A stretch of 64,000 nt of DNA from Mycobacterium lentiflavum (GTDB lineage Bacteria > Actinomycetota > Actinomycetes > Mycobacteriales > Mycobacteriaceae): positions 3,224,001 through 3,288,000 of the forward strand of contig NZ_CP092423.2 of assembly GCF_022374895.2 (NCBI RefSeq), given 5' to 3'. Made by a program: the position numbers and the translations under genes. This document shows positions 18,129 to 25,985 of this stretch, in pieces (within the stretch, counting starts at the first letter, position 1; each line of letters opens with the position of its first letter). Below the pieces are notes generated by a model that made no database searches, was not told the DNA's origin, and saw nothing but the letters and a program-made list of their open reading frames with translations.

Positions 18129-19024
18129 CACGACACCGTCCTTGGTGGCGGTGGCTGGCGGTACAAGGCGGCACCGGCGGTGACGCCCGCACCGGCAACG
18201 ACGAACAGTACGTGCGCACCCGCCGGCAGCCGAGCCGCCTGCCGCTCGAAGGCAGCCGCCAGGGCGCCGGTATGCATCCGTTCATCGTCAGCGACACCGA
18301 TCTTCTCGATCGGCACCCCAAGCCGGAGGCTCAATGCGCTGCGGTAGACCGGCCGCGCGGGTGCGGCGACGATCATGTCGATATCGGAAAGCCGCACCGA
18401 TTGCGCAGCCAGGCATGCTCGCGCCGCCTCCGCGGCCGCCGCGGCGAATCGGTCATCCATCACGGCCGACTGCTTGAACCTAAGAACGTTACGCGCGTCC
18501 GCGAATCCGACTGTTGCGGAGAATATTTCGTCACTATCTACCGCGTCGTTCACCCAGGAGACGTCGCTGAGACCATAGCTGTCGTCCGTCCATCCGCACA
18601 GCAGCACCGCACCGGCGGCCGAAAACGGAAAGTGCTCGCTCATGCCGTGACCCGGATCGGCATCACTGGCCACGACAAGGGCGCGGTGGATGCTGCGCGT
18701 TCGCAGAAATCCGTCGACGATCTGCAGCGCCGTCAGTAGTCCGCAGGAGCCGTTGGCGATATCGAAAGAGAAAGTCCCGTGTGCGTCGGCGTGCGGATCC
18801 TCGGCGTTGGCTCCGATGTCATCCTGAATAAGCGCGGCGAGCGCCGGCTCCCCCAGATTGCGATCGCGGTAAATCCCGGCGTTGACTACCAGATCCAACT
18901 CATTTGGCTCGCATCCGGCGTGCAGCAGACAGTCCTTGGCGACGCTGACCGCCAGGCGCAGCGCGCTGTGCCGGTCACGCCACCGCGAGTGCGCGACGTC
19001 GGCTCGTTCAATGACTGTGCCCAT
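18128..19024 (-). CDS. FabH-like protein lacking His/Asn of the triad (ketosynthase partner)
   Basis: A 298-residue thiolase-fold protein related to beta-ketoacyl-ACP synthase III. A nucleophile-like cysteine is kept (C94 in ANGSCGLLTAL), but the places where FabH has its histidine (here AAPARPVY) and asparagine (here DDERMHTGALAAAFE) lack them. The N-terminal strand is also short. It overlaps the preceding complete FabH-like gene by 17 bases. By analogy with ketosynthase/chain-length-factor or OleA-type pairs it may form a heterodimer with that enzyme, or act as an acyltransferase using the cysteine alone. Function inferred. Confidence 0.75.
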   Translation of the reverse strand: MGTVIERADVAHSRWRDRHSALRLAVSVAKDCLLHAGCEPNELDLVVNAGIYRDRNLGEPALAALIQDDIGANAEDPHADAHGTFSFDIANGSCGLLTALQIVDGFLRTRSIHRALVVASDADPGHGMSEHFPFSAAGAVLLCGWTDDSYGLSDVSWVNDAVDSDEIFSATVGFADARNVLRFKQSAVMDDRFAAAAAEAARACLAAQSVRLSDIDMIVAAPARPVYRSALSLRLGVPIEKIGVADDERMHTGALAAAFERQAARLPAGAHVLFVVAGAGVTAGAALYRQPPPPRTVS

Positions 19025-20111
19025 AACGGCTCACCAAATCCTCATCCACGGTCAGTAAGACCACGCCGATCTCTAGTCCCGAAGCCAACGCGAGCAGCGC
19101 AATCCTTTCTCCAGCCTCGATTCGTCCGGCCTCGAGTTCCTCGACGAGGGCCACCGTGTGGGTCGTCGACGCCGTGTTGCCGTACCGGTCGACGGTGATC
19201 ACGGCGTCGTGCCGGGGACTGTCGCCAAACGACTCCGACATTCGGGCCATCCCCTTGCGGATGGCACGTGCGGAAGTCTGATGTGTGATGACATGGTCGA
19301 TGTCGTGAATCGAAAGACCAACAGTGTCAAGTACTTCGTGCAGGAGCAGCGGAGTATTGGCGATCGCGGCCTTCTGAATGGCGCGGGAATTGGTGAACAT
19401 CCGCGCGCCTGGATCGTGGCCCTTTGGATAGGCCAAGCAGAGTCGGCTGTAATCGGCGACCGTGGTGAACCCGGCGAGGGTGATCCCCGCCGAGCCGACG
19501 GGCGCGCGCTCCAACAGAAGTGCCGCGCCGGCATCACCGAGGGTCAGGCACGCCAGTTCTTTGCTCATGATGTTGCGGATATGGCGCGCCGCGTTGTGCC
19601 CGAGCTGGGAGATGTACTCTCCGCTGACCACCAGCCCGCGCTCGACGATGCCCTGCCGGATCCAATTGTTCAAAATCGTTACCCCGGTGAGCATCCCGGC
19701 GCATGCGTTCGACACATCGAACGTCATCGCCTGCGGCGCCCCAATCCCACGGGCTATCGCGCCGCTCATCGACGGCTCGAGCCATTGGGTCAGACCGCCA
19801 CGAAGCTTGGTGATGCTACAGCTGATAACCACGTCAAGTGATGCCGGATCCTGTTGCGCGGTGGCAAGACAATTCAGTGCTGCCGAGGTGGCCAGGGTAT
19901 AGGAATCCTCGTCTCCCACCGAAACGCGCCGCTCGTGAATCCCGGTCAATCGTTCCAGATCGATGTGGGTACGGTGGCGCGTGGTCGCCATCAATTCGTC
20001 TGTGGTCAGATGGGTCTGAGGCAAATGCCGGCCGGCACCTGCCAACCGGGCGACGAACGGTGATGGAGGGCCGTCGCCGGATGCCTCCATCACCAACCAA
20101 TGCCGAGCCAT
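19008..20111 (-). CDS. Beta-ketoacyl-ACP synthase III family (FabH-like) enzyme
   Basis: A 367-residue ketosynthase III with the complete triad: C137 (FDVSNACAGML), H277 (HVITHQTSARA) and N312 (DRYGNTASTT). FabH enzymes condense acyl-CoA with malonyl-ACP, while relatives make head-to-head products or transfer acyl groups. ATG at 20111 has GCAGGAGT upstream. It follows the Rv2004c-like gene by 36 bases and overlaps its degenerate partner by 17 bases, with the wax ester/TAG synthase last. The set suggests a dormancy lipid made from acyl-CoA and passed to the acyltransferase. The exact product is unknown. Confidence 0.85.
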   Translation of the reverse strand: MARHWLVMEASGDGPPSPFVARLAGAGRHLPQTHLTTDELMATTRHRTHIDLERLTGIHERRVSVGDEDSYTLATSAALNCLATAQQDPASLDVVISCSITKLRGGLTQWLEPSMSGAIARGIGAPQAMTFDVSNACAGMLTGVTILNNWIRQGIVERGLVVSGEYISQLGHNAARHIRNIMSKELACLTLGDAGAALLLERAPVGSAGITLAGFTTVADYSRLCLAYPKGHDPGARMFTNSRAIQKAAIANTPLLLHEVLDTVGLSIHDIDHVITHQTSARAIRKGMARMSESFGDSPRHDAVITVDRYGNTASTTHTVALVEELEAGRIEAGERIALLALASGLEIGVVLLTVDEDLVSRYGHSH

Positions 20112-20147
20112 CTGCCTTACTCCTGCGGTGAACGTGTGTTCAGTTAT

Positions 20148-21686
20148 TCACGGCCACACGCTGATTCCAGCGGCGACCGACCGACGCCAGATGGCATGTG
20201 CCTGTTGGATGGTTTGCTCTAACGGCGCAGATGTGTCCAACGCACTCGCGGTGTCCCAGCCGTTGTGTTCGCGCGCCAGCGCTGCCGCGATTTCCGGCGT
20301 CACCTCGGAGTTACCTGGCCCGCGGGTCAGTATTCTCTTGGCAGCGGTCTCGACGCGTGCTACACACATGAGTTCCACGACAGCCGAGAACATCTCGGAT
20401 GCGACCGAATAGGCGTAAGAACGTAGATGTGGGTCCCGCCAGGTACCGTCAAGGATGACTGAGTAACCATCACCGAGAAGCGCGCGGGCCCGATCCAGAG
20501 CCACCTCGTAGACGCGCCTGACGTTCCTGGACCGGTACAAGCCCCCATTCAGTATGCCCGCGCCCCCGGTGATGACGCCCGAATCTGCTAGCTCTCTACG
20601 TACGTTATCGGTCGAGATCACTTGCGCTCCAACCGTTTCGGCGAGCGCATGCGCGACGGTCGACTTGCCGGTTCCTGGATTCCCACCGACCAGCGCCATG
20701 CGGACGCTGCCGTGTTCTAGATGCCGGACGGCAATGGCCAGGTGCCGCCCCGCGTCTCTGGCGGCCTCCGGGTTGCCTTGTGACTGCCGAATGCAGTCAA
20801 CCTTGGCTCTCACCACCGCGCGATACGCGATGTAGAAGTCCCACAACGATGTCGGCGCCCTGTCACCCGAGTGGACGATGTAGCGTTGGACGAAATAGTC
20901 ACCAAGGTCTTTGCGGCCCATGAACTCCAGATCCATTGCCAAAAATGCCGCGTCGTCGATGCGGTCGATATGGCGCAGCTTGTCGTCGAATTCCAGGCAG
21001 TCGAGCAACGCCGGCTTGCCTTCAGCCCAAAATATGTCGTCGGCGAGCAGATCGCCATGGCCGTCGACGATGCATCCTTCTTCGACTCGACGGGAGAACA
21101 ACGGGGCCCGACCCGAAACGAATTCAGCGGCAAGGCGCTGAACGCGCGCCAACAGCTTGAAGGATATCTCTGAAAACGGTTTGCCCACAAAGCTGTTCAG
21201 TTCCGATAAGTTCTGGCGCCAGCGCCCGTCAACCGCGGACAACTTGCCCTCGGCGCTGATCTCGAGGCTCCGCTCGGCGCGGGCGTGGAATCGGGCCAGC
21301 ACGTCAGCGATGGTGTCCAGCACGTCGCGGGCCGCGTCGTCGGGGCCGCGAGTTATGAAGGAGGTCAGGCGGTCCTCTTCGCGGTAGCGCCGCATGACGA
21401 CGATCGGTTCGGCCGGTCCTCCGCAGGGATCAGTGAGATGCGCAATGCCAAGATAGCTTTCAGGCGACAGTCGGCCGTTGAGCTCGATCTCTCGCAGGCA
21501 TGCGCGTTCGCGCAGCTCGGTTGTTCGGAAATCCAGGAAGTGGGTCGCGATCGGCTTCTTTGCCTTGAAGGCGCGATCCCCGGCGAGCACCACCATGCCG
21601 GTGTGGGTTTCGCGGACATCGATGTGGGGCGACGCAACTGCCGCCGGCGCTTGGCTAGGCCGGTCAGCGGCGATCGTAACGTTCAT
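20148..21686 (-). CDS. Rv2004c-like two-domain protein: APH-type kinase fold plus AAA/P-loop kinase
   Basis: A 512-residue protein. The N-terminal half is aminoglycoside-phosphotransferase-like, with VDGHGDLLADDIFW and LLDCLEFDDKLRHIDRIDD at the catalytic/metal loop. The C-terminal half has a P-loop NTPase with Walker A GGNPGTGKST and a following STDNVRREL segment typical of small nucleic-acid or metabolite kinases. It corresponds to Rv2004c, a DosR regulon member of unknown substrate. ATG at 21686 is preferred (AGGA about 11 bases upstream). First full gene behind the DosR-like box at 21926, leading into the ketosynthase/TAG-synthase genes. Confidence 0.85.
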   Translation of the reverse strand: MNVTIAADRPSQAPAAVASPHIDVRETHTGMVVLAGDRAFKAKKPIATHFLDFRTTELRERACLREIELNGRLSPESYLGIAHLTDPCGGPAEPIVVMRRYREEDRLTSFITRGPDDAARDVLDTIADVLARFHARAERSLEISAEGKLSAVDGRWRQNLSELNSFVGKPFSEISFKLLARVQRLAAEFVSGRAPLFSRRVEEGCIVDGHGDLLADDIFWAEGKPALLDCLEFDDKLRHIDRIDDAAFLAMDLEFMGRKDLGDYFVQRYIVHSGDRAPTSLWDFYIAYRAVVRAKVDCIRQSQGNPEAARDAGRHLAIAVRHLEHGSVRMALVGGNPGTGKSTVAHALAETVGAQVISTDNVRRELADSGVITGGAGILNGGLYRSRNVRRVYEVALDRARALLGDGYSVILDGTWRDPHLRSYAYSVASEMFSAVVELMCVARVETAAKRILTRGPGNSEVTPEIAAALAREHNGWDTASALDTSAPLEQTIQQAHAIWRRSVAAGISVWP

Positions 21687-21723
21687 GGCTCTACATTCCT
21701 GTCGACGAGGATTCGTTGGGGCT

Positions 21724-21894
21724 CTAGGAGTGACGCGCCACAACCACCGGCGGGTGGATCGAGTGAACGACCGCGTTGCTCACCGAACCCAGCTTCGCTT
21801 CCGACAAGGAGCCCCGGCCGTGGCTGCCGGCCCGGTCTCTGACGACGATTCCGTAGCGCTTCTCGAATGCGTCATTTCGCCCTCCATCCGTCAT
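21724..21894 (-). pseudogene. Universal stress protein gene shrunk by in-frame internal deletion
   Basis: An intact 56-codon frame. Its first part (FEKRYGIVV) equals the N-terminus of the neighbouring USP, and the rest ([20 protein letters not shown] to PPVVVARHS) equals the extreme C-terminus of a two-domain USP, including the ATP-binding G-9x-GS motif. About 250 central residues are gone. Most likely a tandem duplicate of the next USP that lost its middle by deletion. It keeps its own DosR-like box 30 bases upstream. It could still give a mini-protein, but more likely acts as a leader for the downstream genes. Confidence 0.75.
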
Positions 21895-21925
21895 GGAAGA
21901 CGCTATTGCCTGCGCGGTCGTCGAT

Positions 21926-21945
21926 CATGAGGCTTTAGTCCTCAT
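21926..21945 (-). promoter_or_regulatory. DosR-box-like site
   Basis: Minus strand ATGAGGACTAAAGCCTCATG, 11 of 14 core matches and strongly palindromic. It overlaps the stop codon of the upstream USP gene. It likely drives the mini-USP, the Rv2004c-like gene, the ketosynthase pair and tgs. Confidence 0.75.
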
Positions 21946-22843
21946 CTGGGTGGCCGATAGATGGCCGTGCAACGATCACCGGCATCCGGACCCCATGCAG
22001 GACCGCATTGCTGACCGAACCCAACAACGCGCCGGCCAAGCCACCTCGGCCGTGGCTGCCGACGACGACCAGCTGGGCAGACTCCGACTGCTCGATCAGC
22101 TGTCGAGCAGGTTGGTCGCACACGACAAGTCGATGCACCATTACGTCGGGGTAGCGTTCTTGCCAACCGGCAAGGCGTTCGGCCAGGATCTCCTCGGCCT
22201 GGGCCCGCACCGCGGGCCACTGCGGCTTTGGAAGTTCGAACAATCCGACGTCGCTCCACGCATGCAAAGCCGTTAGTTCGACGCCGCGCCGGGACGCTTC
22301 GTCGAAAGCAATCGCCGTCGCCAGCTCCGACGCTACAGAGCCGTCGACGCCCACCAACACAGGCGCGTCAAGCGGGTTCGGCATCGACGGATCTTCGTCA
22401 CGGATGACCGCGACCGGGCACCTCGCGCTGCGTACCACGCCCGAGCTGACCGAGCCCAGGAACGTCCGGGCCAGTGCTCCGCGCCCGTTACTGCCCACGA
22501 CGACCATCTCTGCCTGGCCGGATAATTCGACCAGCGCAGCAACCGGCGACGTAAACATCAGCTCTGTAGCGATATCGATGCGGCCATGGATCTTTGAGGC
22601 ATCTTCGGCGATCTTCTCCGCCTCTTCGAGGATGCGACGTCCATAGTCTTCCTGCCATATCGGAGTATCTGCGGTGAGAGGCATCGGCGGCCACACCGGC
22701 GCGGCCAGGTTTACCATGTGGACCAAGGTCAACCCGACACCACGCAAAGTCGCGTCCCGCGCACCCCAGCAGACCGCGAAATCCGACGCGGGTGATCCGT
22801 CGACTCCGACGACGATTCCGTAACGCTTCTCGGACGCTGACAT
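21935..22843 (-). CDS. Tandem universal stress protein (Rv2005c/Rv1996-like)
   Basis: A 302-residue protein with two USP domains. Both ATP-binding loops are present ([20 protein letters not shown] and [20 protein letters not shown]), so ATP binding is likely. Such proteins bind ATP and are prominent in the DosR response of M. tuberculosis, where Rv2623 affects growth control. ATG 22843 is chosen because GAAGGAGAAACC precedes it. A DosR-like box lies 50 bases upstream. Sequence and order match Rv2005c, which precedes Rv2004c. Confidence 0.93.
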   Translation of the reverse strand: MSASEKRYGIVVGVDGSPASDFAVCWGARDATLRGVGLTLVHMVNLAAPVWPPMPLTADTPIWQEDYGRRILEEAEKIAEDASKIHGRIDIATELMFTSPVAALVELSGQAEMVVVGSNGRGALARTFLGSVSSGVVRSARCPVAVIRDEDPSMPNPLDAPVLVGVDGSVASELATAIAFDEASRRGVELTALHAWSDVGLFELPKPQWPAVRAQAEEILAERLAGWQERYPDVMVHRLVVCDQPARQLIEQSESAQLVVVGSHGRGGLAGALLGSVSNAVLHGVRMPVIVARPSIGHPDED

Positions 22844-22892
22844 GGTTTCTCCTTCGTTCATCGAGAACGCTATGGTCCAAACACTCATCGGT

Positions 22893-22912
22893 CATGAGAC
22901 TTTCGTCCCCAA
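22893..22912 (-). promoter_or_regulatory. DosR-box-like site
   Basis: Minus strand TTGGGGACGAAAGTCTCATG, 12 of 14 core matches plus the TTG flank. It lies 50 bases upstream of the USP start at 22843. Confidence 0.8.
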
Positions 22913-23017
22913 CTGCATGGACGAGAGACCCGCAACCGGCGAATAAGCTTGACCCGGAACGGTAGCCGCAAAGTCATCGAACTGGTCCCCCACGTTGCCT
23001 GGGACAATGGCGACAAA

Positions 23018-23037
23018 TACGGGCCGAAGGGCCCTGC
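23018..23037 (+). promoter_or_regulatory. DosR-box-like site
   Basis: TACGGGCCGAAGGGCCCTGC, 10 of 14 core matches, a GGGCC-GAA-GGGCCC palindrome about 80 bases before the USP at 23115. Confidence 0.55.
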
Positions 23038-23114
23038 CGAGAATCAGTTAAGGCTCATAACATCACCGATGAAGCGGGGTTTCCCGCCCGCGTTGGTTTC
23101 GATCGGAGAATGCA

Positions 23115-23930
23115 ATGAATCGTCCGCAATCATCGCAGCGGGTCGTCGTGGGTATCGACGGATCTGATGCCGCCATCAATGCGGCCAGATGGGCGGTGAC
23201 CGAGGCGATCAGCCGAGACGTTCCCCTGCGTCTGGTTCATGCGATTCCCGAACGGGAGTCCGATGGCACCGCACGCGACGACAGCCTCGATCTCGAATAC
23301 GGCGAAACAGCGCTCCGCGCCGCCTGCGCCGCGGTCAATGCGATGGGTAAGCAGGTCAAGGTCGAAACCGACCTGGTGCGCGGATCGATCGGGAACGCGT
23401 TGATCGACGAATCCGCCCACGCGGCAATGGTTTGCCTGGGCTCGATCGGGATCGGACGGGTCGCCCGCAGAGTACTCGGCTCGACCGCTGCAACCGTCGC
23501 CGAGAATGCACATTGCCCGGTGGCGATCATCCGTCACAACCGCGACGGCGAAGACGTCGGCTCGGGTTGGGTTGCCGTCGTCGTCGACGACAAACCCGAC
23601 AACGACGCTGTGCTCGAGCACGGTTTCAGGGAAGCGCGCCTACGCGACGCACCGGTCTTGGCGATGGGAGTCTGGCGTTGGGGGTTAGGTGAAATCCCGT
23701 ATTCTCAACTGGATCAGCGCCTCAGCGCGTGGGTGTCTGAGTATCGTGAGGTGCACGTCCTTCCGGCAGCCGCGCGAAGTGGAGCCGCTGAATTCCTGTC
23801 CAGCACAACAGAACCCGTACAACTAGCGGTGGTCGATAGCTCGGACGCCGACAAGGTCGCCAGTATGGTGGGTCCGGTCAACCCCCATTTTGGACACACC
23901 GGATGCTCGGTCCTCGTCGTGCGCCCATGA
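23115..23930 (+). CDS. Tandem universal stress protein with degenerate second domain
   Basis: A 271-residue USP. Domain 1 (about 8-140) keeps VVVGIDGSDAA and an ATP-loop-like CLGSIGIGRVARRVLGST. Domain 2 (about 150-271) lacks the glycine loop and ends GHTGCSVLVVRP. This asymmetry is that of the Rv2028c/Rv2624c type rather than Rv2005c. ATG at 23115 follows CGGAGAA. It is divergent from the USP to its left and convergent with fdxA (12 bases between). One DosR-like site lies upstream. Confidence 0.9.
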   Translation: MNRPQSSQRVVVGIDGSDAAINAARWAVTEAISRDVPLRLVHAIPERESDGTARDDSLDLEYGETALRAACAAVNAMGKQVKVETDLVRGSIGNALIDESAHAAMVCLGSIGIGRVARRVLGSTAATVAENAHCPVAIIRHNRDGEDVGSGWVAVVVDDKPDNDAVLEHGFREARLRDAPVLAMGVWRWGLGEIPYSQLDQRLSAWVSEYREVHVLPAAARSGAAEFLSSTTEPVQLAVVDSSDADKVASMVGPVNPHFGHTGCSVLVVRP

Positions 23931-23941
23931 CAAGTCGATCG

Positions 23942-24301
23942 TCAGTGTGGGTCTAACCCGCCCTCACGTACGGGCATCGCAGCCACCAACGGTGTGTCGA
24001 CACCGAGCGGACCAACATTGGCAGACCCACCCGGGCAGCCAAGTGGCGCAACATGACCCGGGAGCGGACGACTGAAGAAGGAGGCGTTGTCGTCCAGGTG
24101 CTGCGACTGGTCGGCGGGCAGATCTCCCTCCCAGTAAATCGCGTCCATACGGCATGCCGGCTTGCATGCTCCGCAGTCCACGCATTCGTCGGGATTGATA
24201 TACATCGCCCGGGCGCCCTCGTAGATGCAGTCGACGGGGCACTCCTGAACACAGGATTTGTCCAGCACGTCCACGCAGTCGGCGCCGATCACATACGTCA
24301 T
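23942..24301 (-). CDS. fdxA: Ferredoxin FdxA (7Fe type)
   Basis: A 119-residue bacterial ferredoxin: KSCVQECPVDCIYEG and the CVDCGACKPACRMDAI motif, the pattern of [3Fe-4S]/[4Fe-4S] seven-iron ferredoxins. The sequence matches M. tuberculosis FdxA (Rv2007c) through WEGDLP and APLG-PGG--NVGPLGVDTPLVAA. The final stretch REGGLDPH is extra. FdxA is a DosR-induced electron carrier, with donors and acceptors (for example cytochrome P450s) unproven. A DosR-like box lies about 55 bases before its ATG. Confidence 0.95.
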   Translation of the reverse strand: MTYVIGADCVDVLDKSCVQECPVDCIYEGARAMYINPDECVDCGACKPACRMDAIYWEGDLPADQSQHLDDNASFFSRPLPGHVAPLGCPGGSANVGPLGVDTPLVAAMPVREGGLDPH

Positions 24302-24356
24302 GGATTTGACGCTAGCGAGCCAACTTTAGATCCGCACTCGGCGGATGGCCTCAACA

Positions 24357-24376
24357 TCGAGGACCAAGGACCCTCC
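24357..24376 (-). promoter_or_regulatory. DosR-box-like site
   Basis: Read on the plus strand TCGAGGACCAAGGACCCTCC, 10 of 14 core matches. It lies about 55 bases upstream of fdxA, just past the end of the next USP gene. Confidence 0.55.
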
Positions 24377-24386
24377 CCGAACGCGT

Positions 24387-25271
24387 CTAGTCACCCCGGA
24401 CGACAATCACCGGAACGGTTGCCGATTGCGCGACATGGGAGCTGACCGATCCCAGCAGCATGCCGGCAAAGCCCCCACGCCCGTGGCTTCCGACCACCAC
24501 CAGCTGCGCGTGCTTCGATTCCTCTAGCAGCCATCTGGACGGCAGATCACAGCAGAGGACTCGCTTCACGTGCACATCCGGATACTGTTCTTGCCAACCG
24601 GCGAGGCGTTCGGCAAGTATCTCCTCCCCGTTGGCCTCGCTATCCCGCCAGTCCATGCCGAGCATCGGAAACACCCCGACGTCGCTCCACGCATGCAGCG
24701 CCACCAAACCAACCCCTCGACGCGAGGCCTCGTCAAAAGCCAACGCGGTCGCCGCTTCCGAGGCCGGTGAACCATCGACGCCGACGAGCACGGGAGCGGT
24801 GGGATCAGGAGCCGCATCACCATCGGAATGAATGACCGCGACCGGGCAATGCGCATGGTGGACCAGCGATGTGGTGATTGAGCCGAGCAGTAGCCGCCCC
24901 AACGCGCCAAGGCCCTGGCTGCCAGCGACAATCATCCGGGCGTCCTTGGATGCCTCAATCAGTGCGGGAGCGACGTTGGAATAGACCATCTCGGTGCGTA
25001 TTTCGGGTGCCTCGAACTTGCCCAGGCTGGCGCTGACCGTTTTTTGGGCCTGGTCGATGACGTGCTGTCCGGCCTCCTTCTGCCAGCCCGGCATTTCGTC
25101 GTACAGTTGGCCGACCGGGAAGCCGACAACGATGGGCGCAACGGCATGCATCAACGTGATAGCGGTGCCGCGCATACCCGCCTCGCGGGTCGCCCAGGCC
25201 ACCGCAACGTCGGATGCCTCCGATCCGTCGACGCAGACCAGAATTCCGTGTTTCTTTGTTGTTTGCGACAT
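24387..25271 (-). CDS. Tandem universal stress protein (Rv2623-like)
   Basis: A 294-residue protein with two USP domains. The second carries a full ATP loop ([20 protein letters not shown]) and the first a related one (AGSQGLGALGRLLLGSITT). [20 protein letters not shown] and [15 protein letters not shown] are hallmarks shared with Rv2623/Rv2005c. ATG at 25271 has GGAGCACG upstream, and it starts 13 bases after a GNAT gene, so both are co-transcribed. Likely ATP-binding stress regulator in the DosR response. Confidence 0.92.
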   Translation of the reverse strand: MSQTTKKHGILVCVDGSEASDVAVAWATREAGMRGTAITLMHAVAPIVVGFPVGQLYDEMPGWQKEAGQHVIDQAQKTVSASLGKFEAPEIRTEMVYSNVAPALIEASKDARMIVAGSQGLGALGRLLLGSITTSLVHHAHCPVAVIHSDGDAAPDPTAPVLVGVDGSPASEAATALAFDEASRRGVGLVALHAWSDVGVFPMLGMDWRDSEANGEEILAERLAGWQEQYPDVHVKRVLCCDLPSRWLLEESKHAQLVVVGSHGRGGFAGMLLGSVSSHVAQSATVPVIVVRGD

Positions 25272-25284
25272 TTCGTGCTCCTAG

Positions 25285-25839
25285 CTATGAAATCGCATGC
25301 GCGCCTGAAGGCAAGTCCTCGAAGACATCTGGTAACTCGACCTCGACGTGGTGAATTGCTCCGTAATACGTTGGCTTACAACGCCAGCCAAGATCGAACA
25401 GCACGGTGAGCATGAGGTGATTCTCGCTCAAAATATCGGCTATGAATCGAGAAATTCCGTGAGCGCGCGCGACCTGCGCGAGATGCTTGAGTAAGGCTGT
25501 TCCTACGCCGAGCGAGTGATCGTCATGGGCGACCACCACTGCCACTTCGGCGGCTTCGGGATCATCGCGGACGACATAATGTGCCACACCGATCAATCGA
25601 CCGGCGTCGAATGCGCCGAGGGAGTACCGATCGCGCGAAGGCTCGGTAATCGTTTGGACGAGGTGCTCGAGATCGATGCGGTTCAGCGTGAAGAAACGGT
25701 AATAGCGCTCAAACTCGGTGAGGTGCTGATGAAGCGCCAACGTCGTATCGGCGTCTTGAGCGCTGAGTCGTCGCAGGGCCACCAGCCGCCCGTCGAGCAG
25801 TCGAGCCGTGGCGGCGTACTCCGCCAACTGATGACTCAT
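25285..25839 (-). CDS. GNAT-family N-acetyltransferase
   Basis: A 184-residue acetyltransferase. The acetyl-CoA loop is VVVAHDDHSLGVGTALLKHLAQVA (V---Q/H--G-G--L pattern), then HGISRFIADILSENHLML. The sequence recalls the acetyltransferase domain of mycobacterial Pat (Rv0998), which acetylates acetyl-CoA synthetases and USPs, but without the cyclic-nucleotide domain. ATG at 25839 follows TGAGGAGG. It leads the GNAT-USP operon behind two DosR-like sites. A protein lysine acetylase acting on the USP or on the acetyl-CoA synthetase at 34.1 kb is an attractive guess. Confidence 0.82.
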   Translation of the reverse strand: MSHQLAEYAATARLLDGRLVALRRLSAQDADTTLALHQHLTEFERYYRFFTLNRIDLEHLVQTITEPSRDRYSLGAFDAGRLIGVAHYVVRDDPEAAEVAVVVAHDDHSLGVGTALLKHLAQVARAHGISRFIADILSENHLMLTVLFDLGWRCKPTYYGAIHHVEVELPDVFEDLPSGAHAIS

Positions 25840-25914
25840 GCGCCCTCCTCAGGACCGGCCACCGACACGCGCGCTTCGCTTTGACACGAGGGTATTCGCG
25901 GTCCGCTCTGTCCG

Positions 25915-25934
25915 GCAGGGCCGTTGGACTCCAC
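25915..25934 (-). promoter_or_regulatory. DosR-box-like site (proximal to GNAT-usp)
   Basis: Plus strand GCAGGGCCGTTGGACTCCAC, 9 of 14 core matches. About 75 bases upstream of the GNAT start, one of two adjacent sites. Confidence 0.45.
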
Positions 25935-25943
25935 TGCGGCGCC

Positions 25944-25963
25944 ATTGGTCCATGAGTCCCCTG
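25944..25963 (-). promoter_or_regulatory. DosR-box-like site (distal to GNAT-usp)
   Basis: Plus strand ATTGGTCCATGAGTCCCCTG, 10 of 14 core matches, 9 bases from the previous site. DosR often binds paired sites. Confidence 0.5.
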
Positions 25964-25985
25964 GCGTCAGGGACGTCGCCGGGTA

